From assembly GCA_022885665.1 (NCBI GenBank), contig JAGQDJ010000206.1, positions 21,486-85,485 of the forward strand: a stretch of DNA of 64,000 nucleotides. Reading direction: 5' to 3'. Positions 35,921 to 49,629 of the stretch are shown here, piece after piece. Origin of the DNA: Triops longicaudatus (taxonomy: Eukaryota; Arthropoda; Branchiopoda; Notostraca; Triopsidae). Every line of letters begins with the position of its first letter. Position 1 is the stretch's first letter. The translations under genes and the position numbers were made by a program. The notes below the pieces were generated by a model. It saw only the letters and a program-made list of their open reading frames with translations, was not told where the DNA came from and searched no databases.

Positions 35921-38900
35921 ATGGAATTCCCCCACTGGTCCACTATACGTAACGTAGTCTTTTTATACGATCTAAGTATTACGGTCGAAACCTTAATTCC
36001 AACACGTGTTGATTCGAACTCTAACAATGACAACTCCTTAGTCCGGTACTTGTCTTTATGCACAATTCGTATCCTAAAACAACTCGTTAGCTCCTCCTCA
36101 AACCCTAAGCATGACGAAGACATCCACTGGGGCTTCAAATTCTTCGATTCGGGTCAAGACACGTTCGGCGTCCAATGTCAAAACTTTCGTCCCTTAACTG
36201 CCTCCACTTTTGAAGAATTCGAAGAAGCTTTAACCGTCAAGTACCGTAACTCCGCCCCTGCAGGGCGTCAGAGACGGTTATCGGAAGCCAGTCGGATCGA
36301 CCTGACTCCGCCCAAAAGCACCGCCCCTGCCCTAAGACTCCAAAAAGCGCTGCACGAAATTTTGGCCGATTTTTCGTGGCAAATGCGCTCGCAAGCTTCC
36401 TCCAACGCCGTTTTTGTACTGACTCCAGCCCCAACAGATGATGTTTTACCTGCGTATTGCCATTTGCCAGCGAATAAAGACGGTTCCGTAACGTCGAACG
36501 GGTTTAAACACAGCATTTTGCCGCTAAAACTTTTTAAAAGCTTTGTCCAGGAACATGGTATCCATTTGCATATTATTGACACCGAATCGAAGAGTTTTGA
36601 AAGTCTGCAGATCGTTGGAGGGTGTCTGAAGAAGATGCAGAGCGTGATTCTGCCGCTGACGGCGCTAGTACCTGAATTGACGCAGCTGCCGGTGGCGCTG
36701 CCCATCGGAAATCGAGCGGAACATTGTGAAGCGTGCGAAGAACACGATCTCCCGGAGAGATTAAGGCTTGGATGCCAAAAAGTGGAGTTTAGTTGCATTT
36801 GTGCCCACTGTGGCAGCACTGCGGTGTCGGAAAAGTAATTTGAAACTCTTTAATAAATCAGTAATTTTTTAGCGTCAAGGAGAACACTTCTTGGCGTGCT
36901 TGAACCAAACTCCATTACAGGAAATGGATTTCGAAGAAAATTGTAATAAATCCAAAAAAAAAAATAGTATTTAAGAAATTACCAATTAAACTTTTACAAT
37001 TAAACAATTAACATTAAACATTTAGCGAAAAAGGACGTAGCACTGAAAGAGACAAAATGTAAACATAAATTTTCTAGATTGAAAAATACTTAAAGTACGC
37101 TCTAAAGTACTTAAAAATAAAAATTCGGAAATATTTCAAATAGATATTCGAAAATACTTAACAAATAGTTTTTAAAATACTTAAAAAATTAGGGATTAAG
37201 TAAAACAAGAAAATAAAATCTAAACACTGGACAGCATCAAGCTAGCAACACAACACTAGTCAATTAACACCTTTGTACTTTCGATTTCAACATAAGAAAC
37301 AATTTTCGAAAAGCCTACTCTAGTTCTCAACGAAAAATATCCAAAAATAAATCTAAAAATCAAAATCTTATGAAATAAAAGAATTTCAGAAAGCGAAATA
37401 TAAAAAAAATGTGGGATCAATATAAATATAGTATAAATATAGTTTAAATATAAAAATTAAATGAAAGCAAAATTATAAAATAAACAAGCGTTAAAAATTC
37501 AATTTTAGACTGGTAAAGTTTAAGAATTCGAATAATAATTGACCTTTTTCTGTACAGGAGCGATAAAGAAGAGGAAATCGCGGTACTGGGTCAGATTACA
37601 ACGCATTTAGTGCCTCAGTTGGTCCGAAGTTGGAATCTTTTATGGCTCAAGCCGGTCTCTAACCTTGCTTTGCATTGGCAGAAAGTTTTGGAGCGACTTT
37701 ATCATCAAAATTCCGCTTTCGTAAGAGCAGTTTTCTTGCTCCAATGGGCGAAACTGGATTTTTTCGGTTAAAACTTGAATTTTCAAGTATATTTACAGTT
37801 ATGTGTCTTAAGATAGGGGTTTTTCCACATTCTAGACAAATTAGCATTAAAATGTCTTAAAAAATGTCGTCGATCGTTAGAAACAGGCAATTTGTGTGTT
37901 TAAGTACAGGTTTCCAAAGATTTCGGTAGAAATAACGTGTTATTCTCGATAAGAAAATTAGTTAAATTGTTACTTATAGGATTTGTGTTATTTTACCTCT
38001 CAAGAGAAAGAACGTTGGACTTTCTGCAGAAATTAGCATGGAAAAGTCTTTCGAAAGGCTATAGATCTTCAGAAACAGGAAATTTGACTATTTTTGTTGC
38101 AATTTTGAGAGATTTGACTAGAAATAACGCTACTTTTTGTTCAAGAAGTTAATTACCATTAATTTTTCATAGTTTACATGAAACTGCACTCTCGATTACT
38201 ATTGTAGATTCTGAAGAACTTGGCATGAAAACGTCATTGAAAAAGGTTCAAAAGTTTTTAAAAGCAAGAAATGGAGCATTTGGCAGAAATGTCAGAAGTT
38301 TTGCACTATAAGTAACGTCTTTTTCTTTGCCAAAAGTGCTTTCAATTGACTTTTTAAAGCGTATAAGCAATCCTACTTCTTAAGAGAAAGAACTTTTACC
38401 TTTCTAAGGAAATTAAAACTAAAATGACTTTGAGAAAAATGTTTTTAAGATTAAAAAGCAAGAAGTTTGAGTACTTTCGTAAAAATTGTCGATTCTTTCA
38501 GAAAAAAAAACTCGTTGTTCTCGGTCAGGATGTTGATTAAATTGACTAGTCTAATTCTGCTTTTGAAAGTTGTCAAAATGGACGAAAAATGTAGGAAATT
38601 TCATAAAAGTAGTTTGAAGAAAGTTTTAAAGTCTTGCAGAATAGTAATTTTAAGCATTGTAGACAAGATTTTCGCGACAAATTTTGTCGATTAGGCGTCA
38701 TTGTTTCCTCATTCAACTAGTTTAACTAGTTAAATAAATTTTCTCATTGAGAAATTTATTTTCGATTTTTTTACGCATTTTTACATAGTTTCTTAATATA
38801 TTTTTTTATCATTTCTAGAGCAGTTTCATAGAAAACGGCATAAGAAAATGTCAAAAAAAGTCTTAAAAGCAAGAAACAAATGCATCAAAATGCAATTTTC

Positions 38901-41900
38901 TAAAGTTTTCATTTAAATTAACAAAAATTAATGTACTTAATGAAAAATTTAAAAAATGTACCCTTTTCACGTTTAAGTCTTAAAAGTTGACTGGCAAACT
39001 AACTAAAATCAACGCAATTCAAAACTTTTAAGACTTTTAAAGCGTTTTAAACAAGAAAATGTGATGTTTTTTAAAATATGGTCGATTTTGTTGCGTATTT
39101 GTATGTTTTCCAAGGTTGTCAAGTGGCGAGACAAGGATTTTCTCCTCTTACCGGTGCAGGGAGCCAAAGAAATGGCGGCCGTGATGCAAAGCTGCGTGCC
39201 ACTGCGTGATTTCACTCCCGTGCCTCCTATTCCGCGAAATCCTGGCCCTAATTCTGATCTTCCCTTAGTTAGTTACGCGCCTGGAATCTTGAAACCGTCC
39301 AAAATGCGTTATTTGCACAAGTAAAAATAATTTAGCTGTTATTTCTCGATACATTTCGTTCTACTCCTATTTTGTATGTTATTTTGATTTTTTAAAATAT
39401 TTTGATTTTATTATATATTATTTATATACTTTTATTAAGTTAGACTTTTTTATTTATTCATTTCTTTCTTTTTTTCTTTCTAGTCGCTAATTCTTGCCAA
39501 AGTCATTTCCTGTATTGTATACAGATGATTTTCTTTTTTTAAAAAAATTCGTTAAGTTTAAAGTTATGATTTTTTTCGCAAAATGGTTTCAATAAAAGTG
39601 CTAAAATCGTATTTGTTCAAAACATTAAGGGAAAAAAATAATTATAATGAAATTAATCCATTTTTCCTTGTTTTTAGGCCCAAGACACCAGAAAAAGCCC
39701 AAGAAATGCTCGCAGCCCTGAAGCAGCGTTATGCCAGTGGCCTCTTGCGGCAGAAAACGTCCATCTCGCTGCCACCACCGCGTCCGGTTCTGCGTCGTCG
39801 CCGATCCAACGAATCCTTAATGTCTTCCGTCTCCAGAGTGCCTTCAGAAACGGGCAGTGGTGGCAGCAAAGCGAGCAAAAGCACCGTGAACACGTTGAGA
39901 TCACGTGGATCGGCCATGTTGCAAAAAAGCATTGAAGTAAAACACTGGATTTTGTCAAATTTTATTTTCGTTATTTTTTTTTTATTTGTAAATTTTATTT
40001 TTTTATTATTTGCGTTTCTACAGATTTTTTTTATTTTATTAAATAGGCGCGGCATAAAGGGCATCAAGAGACGAAAGAAAAAGCCAAGAAAGAGCAAGAA
40101 TTGGCTGAGCAGAAGGAAAACTCGAAACTGCAGCTAAAGAAGCAATGGACGGAAACTGTGCAGCTCCGAATCACCACGTACGAGCAAACGGCCACGTTGA
40201 AAGATTTGGAACAGTTTGCGCAAGGCTTGCTGCAAATAAAAGAAGCGTTTGTGTGGAAAGATGAGGTCGAAATGCAGTCCTGGGATCTGGCTAGTTTGGC
40301 CCAAGGCTTCGTTGGATGCGTTCTGAGACGGACCAAGCAAAATGTACGCTGTATTGCGCGTTTTTTTACTTATTATTTTAATATTTTATGTATAGTATAC
40401 TTTTTTATAATATAGTTTATTCAGTAATTTACTGACAATCAATCTTTTGTATAGCTTTTTAAATTTTGGTTAACTTTAGTTAGTTTCTTTAATATTTATC
40501 TAATTTTCTAAAGTTGTTTGTTTTCTAATATTTTCAGTATCTTCGTGACTTGCGATTTTTGGAGCGTCTTAGAGATCTTTTTGTGTTTACGTGTTTAGGT
40601 TTGCTTATATTCATGATTTATAGCAGTTTTGCTGCAAGTACACGTATTTTACATGTTATTCTGATTTGTAACCAATCCTTGTGTAGAGTTCAATGTTTCG
40701 GCTAGCTGTAATTAGTTTCGGGGATTTTTTTTTGTTTTTTTGCAGTATCCGACGTAGGGTCGCGCCTGTTGTCGGATTCCTTTATTTGTACAACCAATTG
40801 CACTAGTAAATCTAACACCACCTTTCTGGAATATTTATTTACTTTTTTTCATTCTTTATTTTCTGGTATTTTTCTTAAGAATTAAATTTAATTTAGGTTT
40901 ATTTTTATTTAAATTTATTAGATTAATTAAATATAATAAGGCTTAGGGTTTCAGCATTTTCGTGTATTTTTGCGAATTTTTTTAGAGACCTTTTTGTGTT
41001 CAGTAGCTAGTGTTTATGTTAATTTTTATTTATGTTTGTGATTTGTGTTCAGCAGTTTGTCTATAAGTACACGTTTTTCGAATGTTTTTATTTATTATCA
41101 ACCTTACATATTTTTAAAAAATGTCCGTGTTTTCATTATTTCTGGGATGTTTGCTTACTTTTTAGGATTTGTTTTCATAGGTTTTAATATATTTAGGATG
41201 CAGTGAAAGTTCAATGATTTTCAAATAATTGTTTCCTGAATTTTTTTTTTTTTAAAGATCTTTCTGTGTTTAGTAATATTTTTGTAAACATGTATATTTT
41301 GCATTTCGTAGACCCTTTTATTGCATTTTTATTGTTTTTGCGTATTTTTATGTGGACTTGTTTTTAAATCGGCTCAAATTGCTGTATTTATTATTTTTTT
41401 TTCTGAAATAATGACTTGTTTTACAATTTAGTGATTCAACGTTTCAATGTGTTTTTGGATGAATTGCTGGTAAATAACGTCAAGAACGTTTCTATGTTTG
41501 AATCAATGTTGTGTCATTTTGTATTACTTCTTTTCCAGGACCGTGATTTGGAAGCATTGTTGGAGAAACTGACGCTCCCGCCATCTGTGATCAAGCAGCG
41601 CGACTGGCAGACGAACTTTAAGCTACGGGAGTACCAGTTCCAAGTGTTGCTCACTTTAGACTTGCTTTGGGTAACGAACTGAAACCTTTTCGTGTTTAAA
41701 AACTATAAAAAATATTGTTTAAAATTTCAAATAACATTTTTCAAGTTTAAAAATATACGTATAAAAATTACAAAATATTCTAAAGACATAAAATATATTT
41801 TTTAAAAAATTTAAAAATGCTTTGAAACGTTCTGGAAAATATCTAAAAAATCAAAAGCGTTTTTAGTGTTTGAATATTAATTTCTATAATTGTTGAATAG

Positions 41901-44900
41901 ACGTTTCCAAGCAAGGATAACGCAGACGCAGTGGACAACGTCAGTACCTGCTTACGTTTTCTAAGTTTGCAAGCGTCGGCGCAGTTGATGAAAGGATTCT
42001 TGGAACAAACTGTTGTCGAGTTGTAAGAAATGCTTTCTTAAATCCTGCAATTTTATTTATTAGCTAAAAAAAATACTGTATTAAAGAAAGAAAATCACAA
42101 CTCATGCTTTGAAGTATTTCGTTTTACTTGTTTATTAATTATTATTATTATTTTGTCTGTCGATTTGTAAACTTAATTTTTATCGTTCGGTATTCCGGTA
42201 TTATTTCTGTGGTATTTCTCAAGCGTTTTGAATTTAGCTTTCTTTCTTATTCTTTATTTTTCTTTAATTTCGTACGTTTTCTTGTTGCCCATCAGCATGT
42301 TTATTATAATTTGTATTTCATTTTATTTCTTTGATGTATTTTGATATTTTTAATAATTTAGTATTCATTTTAAACTATTTTTTCCCCGTGGAATCCGTAA
42401 TTCTTGCTAAGTTTTTCCATTACATTAGTTTCCTCCTATTAATATTTTCCATTCTTTAATTTCTACCTAATTCTTTCGAATGTATTATTATTATTATTAT
42501 TTGAACTATCTGGGAAACAAGGCCTCCACAAGATCACTGTTGAATTACAAACGATTGAAATCAATACACATTAAAAAAAATATCGAACACATTATAGGGT
42601 TTTGGGGAGTCAACTAAGTGTCTCTTCGGAATAGTTTTGGGTCAAATATTTTTGAGTCAAAGTGGTCGTATAGCGAATTGTTAAACACCGATACAGACGA
42701 GGGCGTAATTTACAAAAACTTTTGGCTTTAAGTTTAAGACAATGCCCTCGGCAATCGCATTGGTTAAAACAAATTATTTGTTCAGCGGATACATTATCAC
42801 AATACAGATAGCGTAGTTTGAACACTTCGATTAAATTGTCACTTAAGAATCTGTAAGCAAGCGTTGGCATGGAAAGAACTTTTAGTCGATTTTCATACGA
42901 AAGGTGACGAAGTGTCCCAGGAAAATTTGTTATTCTCCTTTGAACTTTTTTCAAAGTATCTAAGTACCTGTTGGGGAACGGGCAAGTTACACAGTGACCA
43001 TCTTTGTGAATAAGTCTAACAAGCAATTTGTATAACGTTTTTGCACAAAATCTTTTCATGCAATCAAGTAAAATTTTGTCTAATTAAACCAGTGAGTTTG
43101 TTGCTTTTACCGCGATATTCGCATAATGCTGGTGGAAATTAAGTTTTGGAACAATCATAATTCCAAGGTCCCGTTCACAGTCGGTTTCCGCAATAATGTC
43201 CATCTCCCAGACCTTAGTTGACTCGTATTGATTTCCAATGATTAAATGATAAGACGATTAAATCGTTAACTTCTCCTTCTATACAAACTCTCTATGTGGG
43301 ATTCGTTAAACAATTTTCAACCCACTTTGTCAAGGCGGATGAACTACGAGGACCAAGATTATAGTCCGCCAGTTTTTGAATAAGTCTTCCATGAGGAACT
43401 TTGTCAAATGCTTCTTTGAGGTCTAGGTTCTCGCATTATTGTTTGATTTTTCTACCAATTTTTGTAGTTATGGTGAAAATCTGCCGTCCGTTATCAAAGC
43501 TGTCTGCGAAGAACTGAACGTGCCGGTACCGGCATCACTACTGGAGCCGTCAGAGCCACCTCTTGAAGACTTTACGAAAATCGAAGAGCCGAAAACGGCA
43601 CCGTCGCAAGAAATCCGTCCTCCCGAGCCCAAGTAATTCAGTTTTAAACGTTTACTTAACGAAACTCGCGTCAATCTCTTTTCAGAAATTTAATTTTTAT
43701 TTTGTTTGTTCACTTTTAGAGCGAAGCAAAAGCTTGGTCGCCACAATAGTCTCAACTTGGCCAAACAGAAGCTAGTTCCTCTAGTCACGAAGCGACCGTC
43801 GATCGAAGCCACGCCCAAAGAACCCGAAAAAAGTAAACTTTCACTTTTACTGGCATATTTTTTATCAACTGAGCTTTAAAAATAGCGCAAAAAATGAATT
43901 ATTGTGTGTTACGTACGTTATAGTACGTTAAATACGGCATTGACATTATTATTACACATGAAATAGGCTAATAAGTTGTAGGACATCCATAAACTAAAAT
44001 GTAAAAATCAATAGAATTTTTAAATAGGATGAAATACATAATGTAAACGTTACAGTGTGCTAGTATGTAAGAAATTCTTAATCATTATAAAATAGTGTAT
44101 CAACAATAGACACAAAAGAAATTAAATTTTGTTTATTTGTTAAGCTTTATTAAGTTCATGGAACGGAAGACAATGCGTTAAACCCTGAATGTGCTTTACA
44201 GCGCCATCTAGGAACGTGAAACGGAACCTTTTCGAGCCGGCGAGTTCAGCTCCCGGTACTCCTGGTAAGAAAGGAATAATGAAAACGCCCCGTAAACGAG
44301 CACCGTTGACCAAAACGCCCCAAAAGTCGCATTTTCCTTCACCGTCGCCATGTAAGACGCGTCAACCTCACCAAAATAACAACAATATCTCAACGCCACG
44401 CAAAAGCCCGCGTTTGCTTAACAAACTTCTTACGCCGTGTCGTACAGGTAACATCTTTACATAAATATATTGCAAAAAAAATGAAAGCAATATGTTAACG
44501 GATTAAAAGAGTTAAAATCAGTCAAATATATTTTACGCTATGAAAAAATATGTAAATAACCAGTTAAAGTATTAAAATTACCGTAATTAGGTGTTTATAA
44601 GAAGTTTATAAGTATGGCTAAATGTGGATATAATGAATTCTACATTACGCTACTTAGTAATGAGTCGAGTAGAACAAAACATGTCTTCTTAGGTGTAAAG
44701 CCGTCTAAGCCATCTAGGGGAATACAAACATGTCCTCAGGCACTTGCCATAAGGTTATAGTAGGTAATACACCTCGCAAGATGGCGTGGATCGACGGTTA
44801 TAGTAATTGTTTCGTTTTGTTCTACTTGACAAAAGCTTCGAATTTCTGACAACCAACAGATTGTTTAAAAATGGTTACAATAGAGTTAACGAGAAATTGC

Positions 44901-46041
44901 TCGAGAAAAACAATAACAAAGGAAAGTAGTATAATGTTTAAAAATAATCACGAGTGTTCTTCATAGGTGTCGTTTTAGTGCCTGAAACGCCTGAATCCAA
45001 AGCTCAACCCCAGACAGAGGGCGTTACCTTCATTGCAGAGTCACCTGATGTCAAGATTGCGGGTAAAAAACTTAATCAAATTCCATTAAGAAATTACTTT
45101 GTGTTTATGGTTATTTTTGCATAAATTTCAGTACGTATATTCTTTTAAGTTACTACGTCACAAACAAAAATTCTATACTAAGTCAATATTAGCCAAGAAG
45201 TCAGATGTAAAACAACTTCAATGCCCCAAAGATCGTTCTGATTTTAACGAAAAATTCGTTTATAGGCAGTCGAACGCCACGTGGAGGTCGCAAAATGGTT
45301 CGTCACGGTACTTCTTCCTTTTATATGCAAGCTTCCCAAAGCTTGCCACGCTCCTCCTCGCAGATCAGCCCCGATAATCCCGCCAAAGCTTCCGTTCCTG
45401 GCCACCAATTGGCGTCACAGAGCCTTCTTGAACTTTCTCAAAATGGTTCACAAACGCTCGAGAATCAGAAGAAGAATCTAAGTGACAAACAGTCGCCATC
45501 AGAGGTCTCTGCACAACCAGCTCCTCGGCGTTTAAGCTTCTCCAGCCCCCGAAGAGCCATTTTCGAGCTCGGCACGCCCTCTAAGGACCTGACCTTAACC
45601 ACTTTATCCGCCACGCCTACCAAAACCCCGCGTCGTAAAGTGCGTCGAGCGTTGTTGGACTTCGACGAGCCGAAACCTTCCTTATCAGCGTCGGCCTTAA
45701 CATCGCCTAACAGTTCAGTGTGGGACGAACGCCATCTATCTTCGTCGTCAGCCCTAATGGAAGAAAACGAGGCTGTTTCGCGTCCCAATAGCGATGATGT
45801 GAAGAAGAAACGCAAGTGGGAGGAGCTAGAAGAGCCCGAGAGGCTCGACGATTCTTCGGTGGCTTTCAAATCCACGCCCATTAGGGAACTAAGGGCTTCG
45901 GTGAGTGCCGCCACGCCTTTGAGTGGTAGTTTAGGCTCGGTAGAGGGCAGGAATGTTAGGGCCAAGTATGCGTTCACTCCGCCCTCCAGTGCTAGCCTCC
46001 TAAAACTACAGTTTGCGGCACTTGCGGAGGAAAACGAGTGA
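35921..46041 (+). CDS. TICRR: Treslin/TICRR-like DNA replication initiation factor
   Basis: Treslin (metazoan Sld3) binds TopBP1 after CDK phosphorylation and helps load CDC45 at origins. Exons: 35921-36834, 37558-37720, 39115-39320, 39678-39936, 40047-40343, 41539-41670, 41901-42022, 43468-43632, 43720-43832, 44202-44447, 44967-45062, 45266-46041; total 1162 aa. The N-terminus has the treslin-type WGFKFFDSGQD. A middle region beginning PKTPEKAQEMLAALKQRYAS and running into a charged helix (KEKAKKEQELAEQKENSKLQ) fits the Sld3/treslin domain. The C-terminal third is basic, disordered and dense in CDK sites, including KTPRKR, KTPQK, STPRKSPR and RTPRGGRK, as expected for TopBP1-binding sites. 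I took the ATG at 35921 because upstream in-frame codons lack an ATG. Shorter than vertebrate treslin (about 1900 aa). Confidence 0.82.
42483..43440 (-). mobile_element. Dead LINE fragment (CR1/Jockey-like) in TICRR intron
   Basis: On the minus strand, from about 43430, LDLKEAFDKVPHGRLIQKL matches reverse transcriptase motif A. Further on come ERDLGIMIVPKLNFH and, in the frame at 43059-42610, KVQRRITNFPGTLRHLSYEN, then LKVLSMPTLAYR, the usual C-terminal end of such polymerases. The YADD block between them is missing, and stops and frame changes are present. The 3' end finishes at an ATT microsatellite (42484-42501). It is 5'-truncated and inert. Confidence 0.8.
44664..44830. mobile_element. 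Possible MITE with 17 bp inverted ends
   Basis: GTCGAGTAGAACAAAAC at 44664-44680 is inverted at 44814-44830 with one mismatch, bounding 167 bp in a TICRR intron. GGTTATAGTA is repeated inside. No target duplication could be fixed, so the true ends are uncertain. Confidence 0.4.
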
Positions 46042-46239
46042 ACTTCATTGTTGTAGTGGCCGTTTTTCCTCAAAATTAGAACGATTTCATTATTTTATAC
46101 GTGTGAAATGTGATTTCTACTCCAGGAAATTGGAAAAAAGTTAAGAAGGTTCTTAAAGTTTTTCCTTTGTATAGATATTTTTTAAAGTGGCTAATTTCTG
46201 CACCAGTGTAGCGTTGCAATGTTTGCATTTGTTTTCGGG

Positions 46240-49200
46240 TTAACGAATAGTCACTTTTAAGAGATCGGACGCCGCGGTTTCGATGGTTTTATGGATCTCG
46301 CTCACTTCGTTTTGTGTTAGAGTACGAGCCATGTGCCGGTACACGATCCTGTAACAGTGACTGGTGCGCTGGGTTTTCTTATTGGTGAACGAGTCAATTA
46401 AACGGACCTGTTTTTGGAAGAAATAAACATGTCAATGTCTTTGAACTTAGTTCTTGGTATTTTTTAAGAAAATATTACTATTAATATTTTAAAAAATGTT
46501 TTGGATTTTATAAAATATTATTATTGATTATTTCCTTTTCTTTTTAATTTTTATGATAATATTTTTTTTAATACCTGTTCGACCATGTCGCCACCTAGTG
46601 TACGTACTAGATCGTAGAAATCGTTGGAAGAGAATTGTTCATTGGGCAACCAAAAGCTGATGTCGTTAATAAGCGGCGGATAGTGACTCACGGGCTAATT
46701 AGTGATTACAAGTAATTAGTAATTAATTGAAATTTTTCTTTTTGGAACACCGAAGTAATTTCAAGCATTTTAAGCCACGTTGAAGGTAATTTCACATTCT
46801 TGGAAGTTTTGCGGTAATTTTCGAAAAAATATTAATTTTGAACCTTAAATTTAATGCTATCAGTCGGTGATGCGCCTTCAAATTGAGACAGAAAGCCAGC
46901 ATCTTTGCTCCAGAAGACACGAATGTCAGGAATATCGTATAATCGCATCGCTAAGCGCTCCAGACCTAATCCAAAGGCCCATCCCACTTGATCTGCTGCA
47001 CCGGCTGCGACAAAATACACAAATAAATTAGAAAATAAATAAATGCATTCATGAATTTCAAAATGTATATAATTTCTAAAATTTTATTATTTTTTTCATT
47101 ATTATTATTTTTTTATTTTTATGTCTATTTTTCATTATTATATTTTTTAAATATTTTTATTATGTTTTTAGTGTTTTTTCATTTTATTTTAGTATTTTAT
47201 TATAGTTTATTTTATTTTTAGTATTTTATTATAGTTTATTTTATTTTTAGTATTTTATTATAATTTATTTTATTTTTAAGTTTTTTTTTATTCAAAATGT
47301 ATTTAGTTCTAAGTTAAGTTCTTGATGCATTAGTAAAAATTTTAAATATATCTAATTTATATTTCTGCACATTTAAGTTCTAAAGCCTTAACTTACTGTT
47401 ATTGAGAATATTTTGTTCTACAATGCCACAGCCCATCAGTTCCAGCCATTTGCCCTGAAATTCGATCTCCATTTCCCATGAAGGGTGTGTAAAAGGGAAA
47501 TACGTCTCCACCCATCGTATCTGCGTTTCTAAAACAAAAACAAAAGAGTTGAAATGCCCTTAAAACTGTCCATACCCACAAAAAAAGTTGCACGTTTATC
47601 CGAGAAACAGCTCACAACGCTTTCCAACTATTTATGCCTTCATTTACGAGTTTAGAAGCCATTTTTATGTCTCGAAAAAACGAACCTTTGGAGATTATGA
47701 ATCAATAGACACATTCTTAACATACATATATTTATATACATACACTAAAAGAAGTCCTACGACAAAAATCTGTATAGAAACGCCACAGTAGTTGAGCGAG
47801 CGTTTTCGAACCTTTTCCGACCCACGCAGCAACGCTGCTATTCCAGCGCTAACATTCATTATTGCCCAATTCCGTCTGCGTGACGTATTACATTCGCTGG
47901 TTCCTCATATTTTTAAAAATTGATTTCTTTTGTTTAGCCTTTGACCGTATAGCAACGCAGTTTCATTGTTAAACAGTGTCGTGCATTTAGCATAGGGAAG
48001 CAGACAGTCTGCTTTTCTTGCGTGTTATACTGTAGTCTTACGCATTTTACATTACCTTTTCCGAATAAATGTTTTGCTAAGTCGCCCAAACACGTTTTCA
48101 AATTATGTTCCAATAATTTCGAAGCTTCTAATGTATGTGTTTCTTGCTTGTCCGTCGCCCGCTTCGTCGGTTTTTCGAACAACTGAAGCGTGTCTTCGTC
48201 CATTTGGCCTTCGAATAGCTGCAAATACATCAAAGTCATGCAAAATAATACTATAAAATATACTATATAATATTTCTATATATTTAATATATGTACATAT
48301 AGAAAATAATACAGTATACACATAAAAATGATAAACTAAAGTAAATTATAAATACACAACTATAATACAAAAGTAATACATGCAAAAATAATTAAAAACG
48401 ACGGCAAAACGTCGTCATAACGAACTTTCTGGAACCACAAAATTTGTACGGGATATCCAAATTTCGTTACAACGCCGCTTTTTCTGCACATTTATGGGTC
48501 TAGAGCCATTACAGTATGTCTACTATAACTAACAGTTAGTTATAAAAGAGTTTGTTATGGCGAGATTTTACTGTATATGGTTTTATTACTTCATGGCGAT
48601 GGAAGACACGAACTCCTTCCATTTGGTGGAACACGGGGTAATGAGTTGCGTCAATCTCATCACGCCGATAGACATCGCCAACGACCAGAAAGGCGTTAAG
48701 CCCCGCCTCAAGTAGTTCAGCTTGGTGAGCGCTGGTGTGGCCCCTTAATAGGTACTTTTCGTTGAGGTAATAGCAATCTGAAGGTTTTCGACTTACGTGA
48801 TCCGGTGGGATCAGCAAACTGTAAAAATAAACACATTAAAAAAATAGAGAAATTAAATTTTAAAAAAATAAAGAAATAGAAATTAGAAATAGAAATTAAA
48901 AATAAAGAAGTAAAAATTTAAAAAAGGAATAAAATTAAGAAACAATTCCAAATTTCCAAAAGCATGTAAAAGAAAACATGACTGATGCAAAACTAAATAA
49001 AAATAACGCAAATAAAAATAACAAGTAAATAAAACAAAGTTAACCAAATGTATATAAACTAAAATTAAAAATAATTGAAACAAACATTGACTAAAAATAA
49101 AAATAAATAAAAGCAATAAAAAATGAGAAACACTAATAATAACTAACCTAACATAAAAGTGACTAGATTGAAACACATGTAAAACTAAACGTAATAAATA

Positions 49201-49629
49201 ATAAATTGAATCTTTTTAAGGATAGTACCTGTCGAAGTTTTGGTGAGTCGTTACCACAGGACTGACACGGTCATACACTGAGAAAAGAGGGTTGCCCCTT
49301 TTGTTGGCATATTTATAGAAATAACTGACTAACCGCTGTTTTAGCAAACTCAGTGGATGAAATTGTTGTAAATGCAACTGACGGCCGAGGTGTTGGATAA
49401 TATTGGGCGTGACATTAGTAATGCTATCACGTTGGTATCTCTTACCTTCAATTTCCGTATACGCACTCTAAAAACAAAACAAATATAAAACAGAAGGAAA
49501 CAAATGGTTTTAAGAAGTAAATCGTTATAAAACTCGAGTTATTTCACATACCTGAGGTGTACTGAACTTCCTAATTATTACTACGTTGTTTAACCTTCGC
49601 AATAGGGAGAAACGAGCTCCAAAGGGCAT
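46240..49629 (-). CDS. FARS2: Mitochondrial phenylalanyl-tRNA synthetase
   Basis: The monomeric class II enzyme charges mitochondrial tRNA-Phe in the matrix. Exons: 49552-49629, 49229-49467, 48590-48818, 48056-48218, 47397-47528, 46844-47004, 46575-46694, 46240-46407; 1290 nt, 429 aa (human about 451). The N-terminus MPFGARFSLLRRLNNVVIIR is arginine-rich without acids, as in a mitochondrial presequence. Catalytic landmarks: THQNF and TSAHQAELL in the substrate-binding region, VYRRDEIDATHYPVFHQMEG for motif 2 and GLGLERLAM for motif 3. A C-terminal anticodon-binding (FDX-ACB) domain has INDISFWLPNEQFSSNDFYD and SHCYRIVYRHMARTL. Convergent with TICRR; stop codons are 198 bp apart. Confidence 0.96.
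47191..47277. repeat. 29 bp AT-rich minisatellite, 3 copies
   Basis: AGTATTTTATTATAGTTTAT plus TTTATTTTT repeats three times at 47191, 47220 and 47249, in a FARS2 intron; the third copy has one change. Confidence 0.85.
48410..48576 (-). mobile_element. Possible Tc1/pogo-type element end
   Basis: Read on the minus strand from 48575, TACAGTAAAATCTCGCCATA is followed by AACGAA-type words ending in TCGTTATGACGACG near 48410. An internal near-inverse, TACAGTATGTCTACTATAAC at 48510-48529, could form a hairpin with the end. Ends beginning CAGTAAAACCTCG are common to pogo-like transposons. Its boundary is about 14 bp from the donor side of a FARS2 exon. No transposase. Confidence 0.35.
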
